A stretch of 64,000 nt of DNA from Allobosea sp. 67-29 (GCF_001898115.1 NZ_MKSQ01000008.1:285390-349389), one strand, 5' to 3'; counted from the first letter of the stretch, positions 38,215 to 47,077 are shown. The notes: generated from the letters alone by a model not told the origin. A program made the numbers and translations.

Positions 38215-38982
38215 ATGCGGATCGCACACTGGATTCTCGGCCTCGGCCTGGCCTGCGGGATCGCACCCGGCCCGGCGCGTGCGGTGGTCGGCGGACATGA
38301 GGGCGGCCCTGCCGCAGCCGCGACGCTGATGGTCCTGAACGCCCGGGGCGGCGTCTGCACCGGGATCGTGTTATCGCCTCGTGCCGTCCTCACGGCCGCC
38401 CACTGCGCGGCCGGCGGGACGGAGCTCCGCATTCACTGGCGCGCCGGAAGCGAGCCCATGCTGGTGCCACCGGCATCCGTCACCCTGCATCCCGAATTCA
38501 ACGCGAAGGCCGTCAGCAACCGCAGGCGCTCGATCGATCTCGCCTTGATCCGGATGGCGGAGCCGCTCCCGGCCCGCTTCGCCGCGGCAACGCTCGATGA
38601 CGGCGCACAGCCGCGTGCAGGCAGCCCGGTCACGCTCGCCGGCTATGGCGTCTCGCAAGAGGGCGAGGCTCGAACGACCGGCAGCTACCGTTCCGCCCCC
38701 CTGTCCGTCGTCGAGCCGTACGGCCCGGGCCATGTCCTGCTCTGGGCGGCCGATCCCACCGGCGCCGGCAAACGGCCAGGCGCAGGAGCCTGCCAGGGCG
38801 ATTCCGGGGGCCCGATCTTCAGCGGCTCGTCGGTCGTCGCCGTAAGCAGCTGGTCCACCGGCCCGGCGAAGCGGAATTGCGGGCTTCTCAGCCAGGGCAT
38901 CCTCGTCGCACCCCAGCGCGGCTGGATCGATGCAACATTGGCACAATGGGGCGAGACTGCCCGGTGGACCGGCGGACGCTGA
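38215..38982 (+). CDS. Secreted S1 serine protease (chymotrypsin fold), copy 1
   Basis: 255 aa, exported. Signal peptide 1-23 ends ARA, directly before VVGGHEG, so signal cleavage alone would create the free VVGG N terminus that activates S1 proteases. Triad His63 (LTAAHC), Asp108 (SIDLALIRM), Ser197 (GACQGDSGGP). The specificity position 189 equivalent is Gly, so Arg/Lys preference is not expected. GAGGAG precedes the ATG. It lies on the opposite strand within the GTA cluster, 69 bp from gp6, and is paired with a second protease. Confidence 0.9.
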   Translation: MRIAHWILGLGLACGIAPGPARAVVGGHEGGPAAAATLMVLNARGGVCTGIVLSPRAVLTAAHCAAGGTELRIHWRAGSEPMLVPPASVTLHPEFNAKAVSNRRRSIDLALIRMAEPLPARFAAATLDDGAQPRAGSPVTLAGYGVSQEGEARTTGSYRSAPLSVVEPYGPGHVLLWAADPTGAGKRPGAGACQGDSGGPIFSGSSVVAVSSWSTGPAKRNCGLLSQGILVAPQRGWIDATLAQWGETARWTGGR

Positions 38983-39037
38983 CGGAATCGCTGGACTGCG
39001 GCGCAGCAAACCCTAGATTATCCTGCGATCTTCTTCG

Positions 39038-39898
39038 ATGTGGTCAATGTTCGCGCGCAGCTTCGCCATCCTGTCCCTGTCCTGTGGCCTCGCAGCGCTC
39101 GCGGGCCCCGCCTTCGCCGTTGTCGGCGGCGTGAACTCGCGCGATTCGCGCGGCGTTCGCGCGTCCACCGTGAGAGTCGAGACCAGCCGCGGCGAACTCT
39201 GCTCCGGCGCCGTCATCGCTCCGGAGATCGTCCTGACTGCCGCGCACTGCCTGGCCGATGGCGGCGCCATCAGCGTCGTCAGCCTCGATTCGCGCTTCCG
39301 GGCGCGCCGCCAGGTCGTCGTCGCGGTGTTGCCTCACCCGAGTTTCGTTCCAGGCACCACCCCGCGGACGCAGCCGGGCACCGATCTCGCGTTGCTGCGA
39401 CTGGGAAAGCCGCTCCCGCGTGATATCGAGCCCCTCGCCCTCGGCGGCCATCTCTCGCAGGGCGAGACGGTGACCATGGCCGGCTACGGCCTGTCCGCCG
39501 AGAACAACAACCGCACGGCTCGGCGGCTGCGCGAAACGCAGCTTGTCAACGCCGGCAACTACACCACCCAGAATACGGTGAAGGTCGCCGTCGATGTCGA
39601 TTCCCGCGGCGAAACGCCGGGAGCCGGCGCCTGCCGCGGCGATTCCGGCGGACCGGTCCTGCGCGGTTCGGCCCGTTCCCGCGATCTCGTCGGGATCGTG
39701 AGCTGGTCGAGCGGGCCGCTGAGAACGCGCGCGCGCAGCATCTGCGGCGGGTTCACCGCGATCACGCCGGTCAGCGAATATCGCAACTGGATCGCGGCCG
39801 GCAGCGCGCGGTTGCTGGCGTTGGGTTCCGAACATCGCTCCGAGGAAGCGGTACAGCCTCAGGCGAATGCCAGCTGGAGCTGGTGGTTCACGCGCTGA
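39038..39898 (+). CDS. Secreted S1 serine protease (chymotrypsin fold), copy 2
   Basis: 286 aa with a signal peptide (about 1-27, ending AFA) directly followed by VVGGVN. Triad: His in LTAAHC, Asp in GTDLALLRL, Ser in GACRGDSGGP, all intact. Residue 189 equivalent is Gly. A C-terminal tail of about 30 residues (EHRSEEAVQPQANASWSWW...) extends past the protease fold. It is 55 bp after copy 1, same strand, and ends at a 12-bp hairpin facing the capsid gene. An internal ATG at codon 4 is possible. Copy 1 and copy 2 are related but clearly diverged. Confidence 0.9.
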   Translation: MWSMFARSFAILSLSCGLAALAGPAFAVVGGVNSRDSRGVRASTVRVETSRGELCSGAVIAPEIVLTAAHCLADGGAISVVSLDSRFRARRQVVVAVLPHPSFVPGTTPRTQPGTDLALLRLGKPLPRDIEPLALGGHLSQGETVTMAGYGLSAENNNRTARRLRETQLVNAGNYTTQNTVKVAVDVDSRGETPGAGACRGDSGGPVLRGSARSRDLVGIVSWSSGPLRTRARSICGGFTAITPVSEYRNWIAAGSARLLALGSEHRSEEAVQPQANASWSWWFTR

Positions 39899-39927
39899 CC
39901 GCCGGGATGGCCGCCCCATCCCGGCGG
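39899..39927. terminator. Bidirectional terminator hairpin between protease copy 2 and GTA capsid gene
   Basis: Perfect 12-bp arms (39899-39910 with 39916-39927) and a 5-nt loop start right after the protease stop and lie 20 nt after the capsid stop. No T-run, so Rho-independent activity is uncertain. If it acts leftward, it would cut the GTA transcript after the capsid gene. Confidence 0.6.
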
Positions 39928-39946
39928 GATGCAGCGGCCATGCCTG

Positions 39947-41191
39947 TCAGGCGGCGAAGGCGAGGCCCTTGATCGCGGCGAAGTCCTGGACGCCGCCGCC
40001 CACGCGCTTGGTGGTGTAGAAGAGCACATAGGGCTTGGCGGAATACGGATCGCGCAGGATGCGCACGCCCGCCCTGTCGACCACGAGATACCCGCGCCGG
40101 AAATCGCCGAAGGCGATCGAGACCGCGTTGTTGGCGATGTCCGGCATGTCCTCCGCCTCGACCAGCGGGAAACCGAGCAAGGTCGCCGGCGCGCCCGCAG
40201 CGGCCGGCGGCTGCCAGAGATAGTTGCCGTTGGCGTCCTTGAACTTCCGGATCGCGCCTTGCGTCTTCCGGTTCATGACGAAGGAAGCGTTCTGGCGATA
40301 GCCGGCCTTCAGCGCATAGACGAGATCGACCAGCACGTCGGAAGGGTTCGAGGCCGGGAAGGCCCCGGCGGCGCCGGTATCGAGCACGCCGATATTGCCC
40401 CAGCTCCAACTGGCATCTGCGACCGTCGGATAGGCCAGGAAGCCCTTGGGCTTGTCGACACCATCTCCGGTGACGAAGGCGGCACCCTCCTGCTCTGCGA
40501 AGGCGCTCTCGACCTCCTCCGCGATCCACTGGTCGATATCGACGATGGCGTCGTCGAGCAGGGTCTGGGTCGCCGCTGGCATGGCGTAGAGCTCCATGGC
40601 CGGGAACGAGAGCTCGGCCAGCGTCGGCGAAGCCCCTTGCGGCCGGGCCGCCGTCTCGGCCACCCAGCCGGAAGCCGGGCCGGTGGTCGAGAAGGCCTTC
40701 TTGTAGGTGCCGGACGAGATCGTGCGGACCGTGGCCAGCGAGCGGATCGGCGAGACATTGGCCAGGCGGCGCAGGATCTCGCCCTCGACGGTCGCCGGAG
40801 CGAGATAGCCGCCATCCGGGCCGGAACCGGCGGAGAGCGCCTTGGCTTCCAGCCGCTTCAGACCGCCGGCCTCGCCGGTGCGGACGTAAGCTCCGAAGGC
40901 GGCCTTGTGCTCGGCGGTCAGCGGATCGCGAGGACCGTCCTGGCCGAGCGCCGGGCGGGCGCGCTCCAGCGTCAGCCGGTCGATCCGGCGCATGGTGTCG
41001 TCGAGCGCCGCGTCCATGCGGACCAGCTTTTCCTCGGTCAGCGGATCGACGCCCTGGCGCGCCTCGAGCCCCGCGAGGCGTTCCTCGTTGGTGTCACGGT
41101 AGTTTTCGAGCGTGTAGCGCAGGTCCTCGAAAGCCAGCGCGAGATCGCCGCCGGCAGCCTTGGTCTCGGGCGCGGTGTTGAGATGGCTCAT
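39947..41191 (-). CDS. GTA major capsid protein gp5 (HK97 fold)
   Basis: 414 aa. N-terminal helical scaffold-like delta region about 1-105 (FEDLRYTLENYRDTNEERLAGLE), then the HK97 coat domain with AFGAYVRTGE, GGYLAPATVEGEI, FSTTGPASGWVAETAARPQG and FVTGDGVDKPKGFLAYP. The delta region would be removed by the adjacent prohead protease. Conserved marker gene for RcGTA-type clusters. Confidence 0.95.
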   Translation of the reverse strand: MSHLNTAPETKAAGGDLALAFEDLRYTLENYRDTNEERLAGLEARQGVDPLTEEKLVRMDAALDDTMRRIDRLTLERARPALGQDGPRDPLTAEHKAAFGAYVRTGEAGGLKRLEAKALSAGSGPDGGYLAPATVEGEILRRLANVSPIRSLATVRTISSGTYKKAFSTTGPASGWVAETAARPQGASPTLAELSFPAMELYAMPAATQTLLDDAIVDIDQWIAEEVESAFAEQEGAAFVTGDGVDKPKGFLAYPTVADASWSWGNIGVLDTGAAGAFPASNPSDVLVDLVYALKAGYRQNASFVMNRKTQGAIRKFKDANGNYLWQPPAAAGAPATLLGFPLVEAEDMPDIANNAVSIAFGDFRRGYLVVDRAGVRILRDPYSAKPYVLFYTTKRVGGGVQDFAAIKGLAFAA

Positions 41192-41214
41192 GGTCTCTCC
41201 TCGGGGGTGATGGG

Positions 41215-41724
41215 TCAGACGAAGGCTGAAGGCCGCGTCGCCTTGACGGCGGCGATCCGGGCCTGGGGCAACATCGGGAAGGTCACGACCGACACCTCCC
41301 AGAGATCGATGCGCTCGAGCCGGCGCAGGCCGCTCCGCGGCTCGGTGCGGGCCTTCTCGTGGCGAAAGCCGATCGAGAGCCCGTCGATCGCACCGTCCAG
41401 CATCAGCGCATGGATTTCGCGGGCCCGGGCGACGGCGAGCGACAGCCGGCCGCGCACGAACAGCCCGCGGCTATCCTCGGTCAGGCTCGACCAGCGGCCG
41501 ATCGGCTCGGCCGGATCATGCTGCCAGAGCATCCTCACGCCGCCCGGCCCACGCCTTTGCAGGCTCTCGCGGAAGGCTCCGGGCTCGACGATGTCCTTGC
41601 CGAGATCGGGAATGCGGAAGAGGCTGGCATAGCCTTCGAACAGACCGTCCAGCCCGATCCGTGCCGGCTGAACCGGCAGCAGCTTGGATTCGAACGAGGC
41701 TCGGGCCGGGTTCGGTCGCCTCAT
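41215..41724 (-). CDS. GTA prohead protease gp4
   Basis: 169 aa from MRRPNPARASFESK. HK97 prohead protease family: FEGYASLFRIPDLGKDIVEPGAF, RMLWQHDPAEPIGRW (catalytic His in WQHD) and DGLSIGFRHEKA (catalytic Ser). Matures the capsid by cutting the gp5 delta region. ATG overlaps the small upstream gene by 4 bp. Confidence 0.92.
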   Translation of the reverse strand: MRRPNPARASFESKLLPVQPARIGLDGLFEGYASLFRIPDLGKDIVEPGAFRESLQRRGPGGVRMLWQHDPAEPIGRWSSLTEDSRGLFVRGRLSLAVARAREIHALMLDGAIDGLSIGFRHEKARTEPRSGLRRLERIDLWEVSVVTFPMLPQARIAAVKATRPSAFV

Positions 41725-41900
41725 CGCTCGCCCTCCGTGCCGTCTCGGCCACCCTTCGTCCGCCCGGTCTCGAGCTTCGCGAGCTGGCTGACGAAGCGGC
41801 TGAAGGTCTCGACCGGCGCGCCGCTGCGCGACACCCTCCCCGCACGGGCTGGGGCGGGCGCCTTGGGCGGCGGCTTGGCCGCGCCGTTTCTGCCTTTCAT
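41721..41900 (-). CDS. Small GTA-cluster protein, unknown
   Basis: 59 aa, MKGRNGAAKPPPKAPAPARAG, rich in Pro, Ala, Lys and Arg, with one helical stretch (ETFSRFVSQLAKLE). It overlaps its neighbours by 4 bp on both sides, which argues that it is translated. No recognised family. Possibly a clade-specific head accessory. Confidence 0.6.
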   Translation of the reverse strand: MKGRNGAAKPPPKAPAPARAGRVSRSGAPVETFSRFVSQLAKLETGRTKGGRDGTEGER

Positions 41901-42097
41901 GACGGGTCCCCCTCGTGGCGTGCGTTGAAGCGGTTGAGTTCGCGGACGAAATCGTCGAAGCGGCGATTGGCGGCGGTGAGCTCGCGCAGGACGAGCCAGG
42001 CCAGCCCAGATGCGCTCGCCGCCCAGAGCAGCAGGCCGAGATGGCCGACATCGGCACGGCCGACGAAGGCCGCGACGACCTGTTCGAGCATGTTCAT
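41897..42097 (-). CDS. Small GTA-cluster membrane protein (gp3.5-like)
   Basis: 66 aa with a single membrane span at about 19-38 (LGLLLWAASASGLAWLVLREL), then a charged helix. ATGA overlap with the portal gene stop and a 4-bp overlap with the next small gene. Small membrane proteins occur at this position between portal and protease in RcGTA-type clusters. Role unknown. Confidence 0.7.
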   Translation of the reverse strand: MNMLEQVVAAFVGRADVGHLGLLLWAASASGLAWLVLRELTAANRRFDDFVRELNRFNARHEGDPS

Positions 42098-43275
42098 GGG
42101 GTCTCCTTTCTGGAGGCGCGCCGGCCATAGCCGACCGCCTCGCGCTTCTCGTCCTCGTCGAGGAAGGTCGCGGCGCCGAGCCGGCGCCAGAGCGATTCCC
42201 GCTCGTCGGCCAGCGCCTCGATCGCGTCGAGATCAGGCTCCAGCGTGAGTTCGTCGCCAAAGGCGGGCCCAAGCCACTGCGCCAGCGATTGCGCCGTCCG
42301 GCGCACCAGCGGAATGACCGTCTGGCGCCAGAGAGCGCGATTGGCCTCGGCGAAATTGGCGTGGGTGTTGTCGCCGGGCAGGCCGAGCAGCAGCGGCGGC
42401 ACGCCGAAGGCGAGCGCGATCTCGCGGGCAGCGACGCCCTTGGCGGCGACGAAATCGAGCTCGGCCGGGGTCAGCGAGAGCGGCTTCCAGTCGAGACCGC
42501 CCTCGAGCAGCAGCGGGCGGCCGGCATTGCGGGCACCCTGGAACGAGTCCTCCAGCTCCTGCTTGAGGCGCTCGAATTGCGCCTCGGTCAGCGTCGCGCC
42601 TTCCGGCCCGTCATAGACCAGGGCGCCGGAGGGGCGCGCGGCGTTGTCGAGCAAGGCCTTGTGCCAGCTGCCGGCGGCGTTGTGGATGTCGAGCGAGACC
42701 GCCGCCGGCTCGATCGGCGACAGCCCGTAATGATCGTCGACGGGGTGGAACAGCGTCAGATGCAGGATCGGCGGCAACCCGCCCTCGCCCAGCCGGAAAC
42801 GCACCGTGTCGCCGCCGACCGTATAGTCATAGGCCTCGGGCCAGCCGTCGCGGCCGGGCACCACGCGCATCCGGTCGGGCCGCAGCGCATAGAGTTCGCG
42901 CGGCTCGCGGCCGGTACTCACCGCCTCGACATAGGCGTTTCCGGCGACGAGCAGGTGCCCGACCAGCATCTCGCGGAAGGCGATGCCGCCCTGGCGCGGA
43001 TTGGGGCGCTCGATCAGGGCAAGCGCCGGATGCTCCGGCATCTCGCGCGCGCCGACCTTGGCGACGAGCGGCGTCTGCGCCGCCGCTTCCGCGATCAGGC
43101 GGATGCAGCGGTGCACGACCGGATTGCGCTCATAGCCCTCTCGCGAGAGCGCGACATAGTCGCGCGGCGTCCAGACCGCGCGCCCTGCCTCGTGCAGTGC
43201 GATCAGCGGCCCGACGCGCGAGCGCTTCTGGCCCGGCGCGGCTCGGCCGCGCAGGCTACGAAGAAAATCGAACAT
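42094..43275 (-). CDS. GTA portal protein gp3
   Basis: 393 aa HK97-type phage portal: WTPRDYVALSREGYERNPVVHRCIRLIAEAAA near residue 35, LLVAGNAYVE near 108, ARPSGALVYDG near 212 and LLGLPGDNTHANFAEANRALWR near 300. Forms the dodecameric channel through which DNA is packed and released. 36 bp after the terminase stop. Confidence 0.94.
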   Translation of the reverse strand: MFDFLRSLRGRAAPGQKRSRVGPLIALHEAGRAVWTPRDYVALSREGYERNPVVHRCIRLIAEAAAQTPLVAKVGAREMPEHPALALIERPNPRQGGIAFREMLVGHLLVAGNAYVEAVSTGREPRELYALRPDRMRVVPGRDGWPEAYDYTVGGDTVRFRLGEGGLPPILHLTLFHPVDDHYGLSPIEPAAVSLDIHNAAGSWHKALLDNAARPSGALVYDGPEGATLTEAQFERLKQELEDSFQGARNAGRPLLLEGGLDWKPLSLTPAELDFVAAKGVAAREIALAFGVPPLLLGLPGDNTHANFAEANRALWRQTVIPLVRRTAQSLAQWLGPAFGDELTLEPDLDAIEALADERESLWRRLGAATFLDEDEKREAVGYGRRASRKETP

Positions 43276-43311
43276 GGATGTCTCGCTGTTGGAGCGTAAG
43301 GGAACGAAGGG

Positions 43312-44601
43312 CTAGATGCCCCTCACCCGCGGCCGGGCTTTCGGTGCCAGCATCAGATGGGTCAGCGCCCAGACCAGCGCGTCGAGCCGGTCCGGCGAGC
43401 GGCCGGTTTCGAGGCCGCGCGGCCCGAAGGCGCACATCTCGTCCTCCAGCTCCGGAAAGGCCCCTGCATGGCGGACGCGACCCTGCGCATAGAGCGCGGC
43501 AACCGGCTCGGCGCGGAGATACTTGCCGCGCGTCGCCCGCACGGAAATCACGGGCACACCGGCATCGACCTCGCGGATGATGCTTTCGACCATCTCGCCG
43601 CCCTGGTTGACCTCGACGACCAGCGCATCCGCCTCATGGCGGCGATAGAGCGCGACCGCCCTCTCCGCCCATTCGTGAGGTCTCGCGCCGGCCAATGTCG
43701 CGTCTTCCAGCACATGGCCGATACCGTTATGGTCAACACCGGCGACGACGAGCCCGCAGCGGTCGGCCCGCTGCGAGGAGGTGGCGGGCGGGTCGACCGC
43801 CACCGCGATGCGGGCCAGCGCGGGCTTCTCGCGCTCGCGGGCCGTCTCGATCATCGCCCGCGTCCAGAGCGCATCCGGGCTCTCCTCGACGATCTCGCCG
43901 TCGAGTTCCTGGCGGCCGAGCCGGGTGCCGCCATAGGTCTGCGTGACCGTGCGGACGAACTCGGCGGCGAGATTGTAATGGTTGTCCTGCGTCCGCGCCC
44001 GGCTCACCGCGACATGCGGCTCGATCAGCAGGCGCTTGACCAAGGGCAGCGGGCGCGGCGTCGTCGTCACCACCTGGCGGGGATGATCGCCGAGGCGCAG
44101 GCCGAATTGCAGCATGTCCCAGCACTCCTGAAGGTTCGGCCATTTCGCGAGTTCGTCGGACCAGGCGGCGCCGAATTGCGGGCCGCGCAGCGCCTCGGGA
44201 TCCTCGGCGGTGAAGACCTGTGCGATCGCACCGTTCGTCCATTGCAGGCGGCGCAGCGAAGGGTGCCAGGTCGGGCGCTCCCAGCGGGTGTGGATCGAGA
44301 GCAGTCCGGAGACGCCCTCGATCATCACGTCGCGAACCTGAGCCTGCGTCTCGCCGACGAGGGCGATCCGTTCTGTCCGCATATCCGCAAAGGGCGGATG
44401 GCCCAGCGCCATGCCCTTGACCCATTCGGCGCCAGTGCGGGTCTTACCCGCGCCGCGCCCGCCCAGCACCAGCCAGATCGGCTTCAGCGGCTCCGGCGGC
44501 AATTGATCGGGGCGCGCCCAGATTTCCCAGGTATTCCGAATGAGCTCGACATCATCCGGGCTCGCTGTCGGTATCAGCTCCCGGAGCACCCTCACCCGCA
44601 T
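43312..44601 (-). CDS. GTA large terminase gp2
   Basis: DNA packaging motor. Walker A LGGRGAGKTRTGAEW, Walker B-like GAAWSDELAKW, and a nuclease domain with VDPPATSS, VVEVNQGGEMVES and SPDRLDALVWALT. The start is uncertain. I give the ATG at 44601 (429 aa), which leaves a 50-bp overlap with gp1. ATGs at 44658 and 44688 are in frame but overlap gp1 by more than 100 bp. No strong ribosome site decides. RcGTA terminases pack random host DNA by headful cutting. Confidence 0.92.
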   Translation of the reverse strand: MRVRVLRELIPTASPDDVELIRNTWEIWARPDQLPPEPLKPIWLVLGGRGAGKTRTGAEWVKGMALGHPPFADMRTERIALVGETQAQVRDVMIEGVSGLLSIHTRWERPTWHPSLRRLQWTNGAIAQVFTAEDPEALRGPQFGAAWSDELAKWPNLQECWDMLQFGLRLGDHPRQVVTTTPRPLPLVKRLLIEPHVAVSRARTQDNHYNLAAEFVRTVTQTYGGTRLGRQELDGEIVEESPDALWTRAMIETAREREKPALARIAVAVDPPATSSQRADRCGLVVAGVDHNGIGHVLEDATLAGARPHEWAERAVALYRRHEADALVVEVNQGGEMVESIIREVDAGVPVISVRATRGKYLRAEPVAALYAQGRVRHAGAFPELEDEMCAFGPRGLETGRSPDRLDALVWALTHLMLAPKARPRVRGI

Positions 44602-44956
44602 CCCGAGCGGCCAACGCTTCAAGACGTCGAGCAAGCTCCTGACGGAGCTGTGCGACATGTCGCAGACTGTCGGCGGCAGAAAGTTCATCCGTCTGCTTGT
44701 CCCTCTTCCCGCTCTGGGGCTCCTCGATCGCGACCAGCTCCCGCACGGTCCGCGCCAGCGTCGCCAGCGCCTTGGCGTCGGCTTCGCTTGCCGCGGCACC
44801 TTTCGGCAGATCGGCAAGATGCTGCTCGTGGGAGTCGAGCTGGCGCTTGGCTGCACGCCAGAGCTGGCCGACCAACCGCTTGCGCGACAGCACCGGCTGT
44901 TTCGGCCTGGTCGCGGAGGTCGTCGGCGGCGATGCCTTACTGTCGTCTTCGGCCAT
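44552..44956 (-). CDS. GTA gp1, probable small terminase (TerS)
   Basis: 134 aa from MAEDDSKASPP, placed by GGAG 9 nt upstream. A basic N terminus is followed by two helical segments (RKRLVGQLWRAAKRQLDSHEQHL and SLRHVAQLRQELARRLEAL). The first gene of RcGTA-type clusters encodes a diverged small terminase; this gene has the same position and all-helical make-up. Sequence alone gives only weak support. Confidence 0.7.
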   Translation of the reverse strand: MAEDDSKASPPTTSATRPKQPVLSRKRLVGQLWRAAKRQLDSHEQHLADLPKGAAASEADAKALATLARTVRELVAIEEPQSGKRDKQTDELSAADSLRHVAQLRQELARRLEALAARDAGEGAPGADTDSEPG

Positions 44957-45046
44957 GGTTTCCATCTCCGGATGGGAGCCACGAAAAAGCCGCCGGCTGG
45001 AGAGCGCGGCGGCTTCGTTCAAGGCATAGTTCGTGAGCGTTTCTGA

Positions 45047-45075
45047 TCTCTACCGGATCAGCGTCACGATGTCAA
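45047..45075 (-). promoter_or_regulatory. Candidate promoter of the GTA cluster
   Basis: TTGACA (6 of 6) at 45075-45070 on the leftward strand, 17-bp spacer, then TAGAGA at 45052-45047 (3 of 6). About 90 bp upstream of gp1, in the only gap at the head of the cluster. The -10 is weak, as expected for a promoter needing an activator such as the CtrA/GafA route in Rhodobacter; that link is inference. Confidence 0.5.
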
Positions 45076-45116
45076 GATAATATTCCTACAACCAGAGGGC
45101 GATCGGCGGGGACAAG

Positions 45117-45698
45117 TCAGACGTCTTCCTTCTCAACCCATTTATAGGTCGCGGCCGGGACATAAGCCTCCATCCGGTCCAGCAGCGTCGCCGGCTCCGT
45201 ATCCGTCATCGCCATGGCGCGATGGCTCTGCTTCAGGAATCCCGCCTCGACGGTCTGGTCGAGGAATATCGCGAGCGGATCATAGAAGCCGGCGATGTTC
45301 AGCAGGCCGAGCGGCTTGGCGTGAATGCCGAGTTGGCCCCAGGTCCAGATCTCGAACAGCTCCTCGAAGGTGCCGATGCCGCCGGGCATGGCGATGAAGC
45401 CGTTCGACAGCTCGGCCATGCGCGCCTTGCGCGTGTGCATGGTGTCGACGACCTCGAGGCGGGTCAGGCCGACATGGCCGACCTCGCGGTCGCGCAACGC
45501 CTTGGGGATGACTCCATGGACTTCGCCGCCGGCTTCCATCGCGGCATTGGCGACGACACCCATCAGCCCAACGGCACCGCCGCCATAGACAAGGGTCAGG
45601 CCGCGCCGGGCGATCTCGGCGCCCATGGCGCGGGCGCCCGCCGCATAGACCGGATCATTGCCGGGATTGGAGCCGCAGAAGACACAGACCGATTTCAT
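45117..45698 (-). CDS. LOG-family nucleotide 5'-monophosphate phosphoribohydrolase (TIGR00730)
   Basis: 193 aa Rossmann-fold enzyme, [20 protein letters not shown] at the start, [15 protein letters not shown] near 40 and the active-site [16 protein letters not shown] motif near 105. LOG proteins split cytokinin riboside or purine monophosphates into base and ribose 5-phosphate. It overlaps the M20 peptidase stop by 4 bp; together they form a leftward pair next to the GTA head. Confidence 0.9.
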   Translation of the reverse strand: MKSVCVFCGSNPGNDPVYAAGARAMGAEIARRGLTLVYGGGAVGLMGVVANAAMEAGGEVHGVIPKALRDREVGHVGLTRLEVVDTMHTRKARMAELSNGFIAMPGGIGTFEELFEIWTWGQLGIHAKPLGLLNIAGFYDPLAIFLDQTVEAGFLKQSHRAMAMTDTEPATLLDRMEAYVPAATYKWVEKEDV

Positions 45699-47077
45699 GA
45701 ACCGAGCGCTTGCAAGATGCGGGCCCAGGAACGCTGGCCCTTATGGAAGGAAGACAGGTCGTATTTCTCGTTCGGCGAATGGACGCGATCGTCGTCGAGG
45801 CCGAAGCCGACGAAGAGCGTGTCGATGCCGAGCGTGCGCTTGAAGTCGCCGCCGACGGGGATCGAGCCGCCGCTGCCGATCGAGACGACACGCCCGCCCC
45901 ATTCGTCGGCGAGCGCCTGGCGCGCCTTCTGGAGCACCGGCGAATCCGGCGGCACCGCCAGCGCTGGCGAGCCGGAATGGCTGATGAACTCGGCCGTGAC
46001 GTCCTCCGGCAGGCGATCGCGGATGAATTGCTGGAAGGCGGCGGCGATCTTCGCCGGATCCTGGTCGCCGACGAGCCGGAAGGAGACCTTGGCCGAGGCC
46101 TTGCCGGGAATGACGGTCTTGCTGCCCTCGCCTGTATAGCCGCCCCAGATCCCGTTGACGTCGCAGGTCGGGCGCGACTGAATCTGTTCGATCAGCATAC
46201 GCCCCTTCTCGCCGATGGAATGCTTCAGCCCGACCTGGCCGAGGAAATCCTGCTCCTTCAGGTCGAGATCGGCCCATTCCGCCTTCTGGGCGTTGGTCGG
46301 CTCGTGCACGCCGTCATAGAAGCCGGGAACGGTGATGCGACCGTTCTCGTCGTGGAGCTCGCCGAGGATCTTCGCGAGGATATGGATCGGGTTGGCGGCG
46401 GCGCCGCCGAACAGGCCCGAATGCAGGTCGCGGTCGGCGGCCGTCAGCGTCACCTCCTGATAGACCATGCCGCGCAGCGTCGAGGTGATCAGCGGCGTCT
46501 CGCGATCCCACATGCCCGTGTCGCAGATCAAGGCGTAGTCGGCCTTGAGCTCGGCAGCGTTCGCCTTGATGTAGCCCGGCAGGTTGACCGAGCCGGATTC
46601 CTCCTCACCTTCGACCAGGATGGTCAGCCCGATCGGCAGGTCGCCGGTCTCGGCCAGCGTCGCGCGCACGGCCTCGATGAAGGTCATCACCTGGCCCTTG
46701 TCGTCGCAGGCGCCGCGCGCCGAGATGACCTGGCGGCCAGGCTCGATCTCGCGGACGACCGGCTTGAACGGATCGGTGTCCCAGAGGCTGAGCGGATCGA
46801 CCGGCTGCACGTCGTAGTGGCCGTAGAACAGCGCATGGGATGCTCCGGGCTTCGGCCGGTGCGCCAGCACCACCGGATGTCCGCCGGTCTCGCGCAGTTC
46901 GGCCTTGAATCCGAGCCCTTCGAGATCGGCGCGGAGCCATTCCGCGGCCTCGCGCGTTTGGGCGTTGAAGGCGGGATCGGTGCCGATCGACGGGATCTCG
47001 AGCCAGGAGGACAGGCGCTCGAGCGAGGCGTCGAGCCCGCTGTCGAGACGGGCAAGGATTGCGGGAAGTTGAGACAT
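45695..47077 (-). CDS. M20-family metallodipeptidase
   Basis: 460 aa from [14 protein letters not shown]. Dinuclear zinc peptidase of the CNDP/dipeptidase group: metal His/Asp in YGHYDVQPV near 90, bridging Asp in ACDDKGQV near 122, catalytic Glu and ligand in VEGEEESGS near 157, Asp in LICDTGMW near 185, and a lid dimerisation domain about 200-370. Frame is open upstream for 25 more codons without family similarity. Peptide turnover role in cytoplasm. Confidence 0.92.
   Translation of the reverse strand: MSQLPAILARLDSGLDASLERLSSWLEIPSIGTDPAFNAQTREAAEWLRADLEGLGFKAELRETGGHPVVLAHRPKPGASHALFYGHYDVQPVDPLSLWDTDPFKPVVREIEPGRQVISARGACDDKGQVMTFIEAVRATLAETGDLPIGLTILVEGEEESGSVNLPGYIKANAAELKADYALICDTGMWDRETPLITSTLRGMVYQEVTLTAADRDLHSGLFGGAAANPIHILAKILGELHDENGRITVPGFYDGVHEPTNAQKAEWADLDLKEQDFLGQVGLKHSIGEKGRMLIEQIQSRPTCDVNGIWGGYTGEGSKTVIPGKASAKVSFRLVGDQDPAKIAAAFQQFIRDRLPEDVTAEFISHSGSPALAVPPDSPVLQKARQALADEWGGRVVSIGSGGSIPVGGDFKRTLGIDTLFVGFGLDDDRVHSPNEKYDLSSFHKGQRSWARILQALGS

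Noticed and set aside
29313..44956. Active prophage
   Set aside because: No integrase, excisionase, repressor, replication or lysis genes, and gene order matches RcGTA gp1-gp15, so a gene transfer agent is the better reading.
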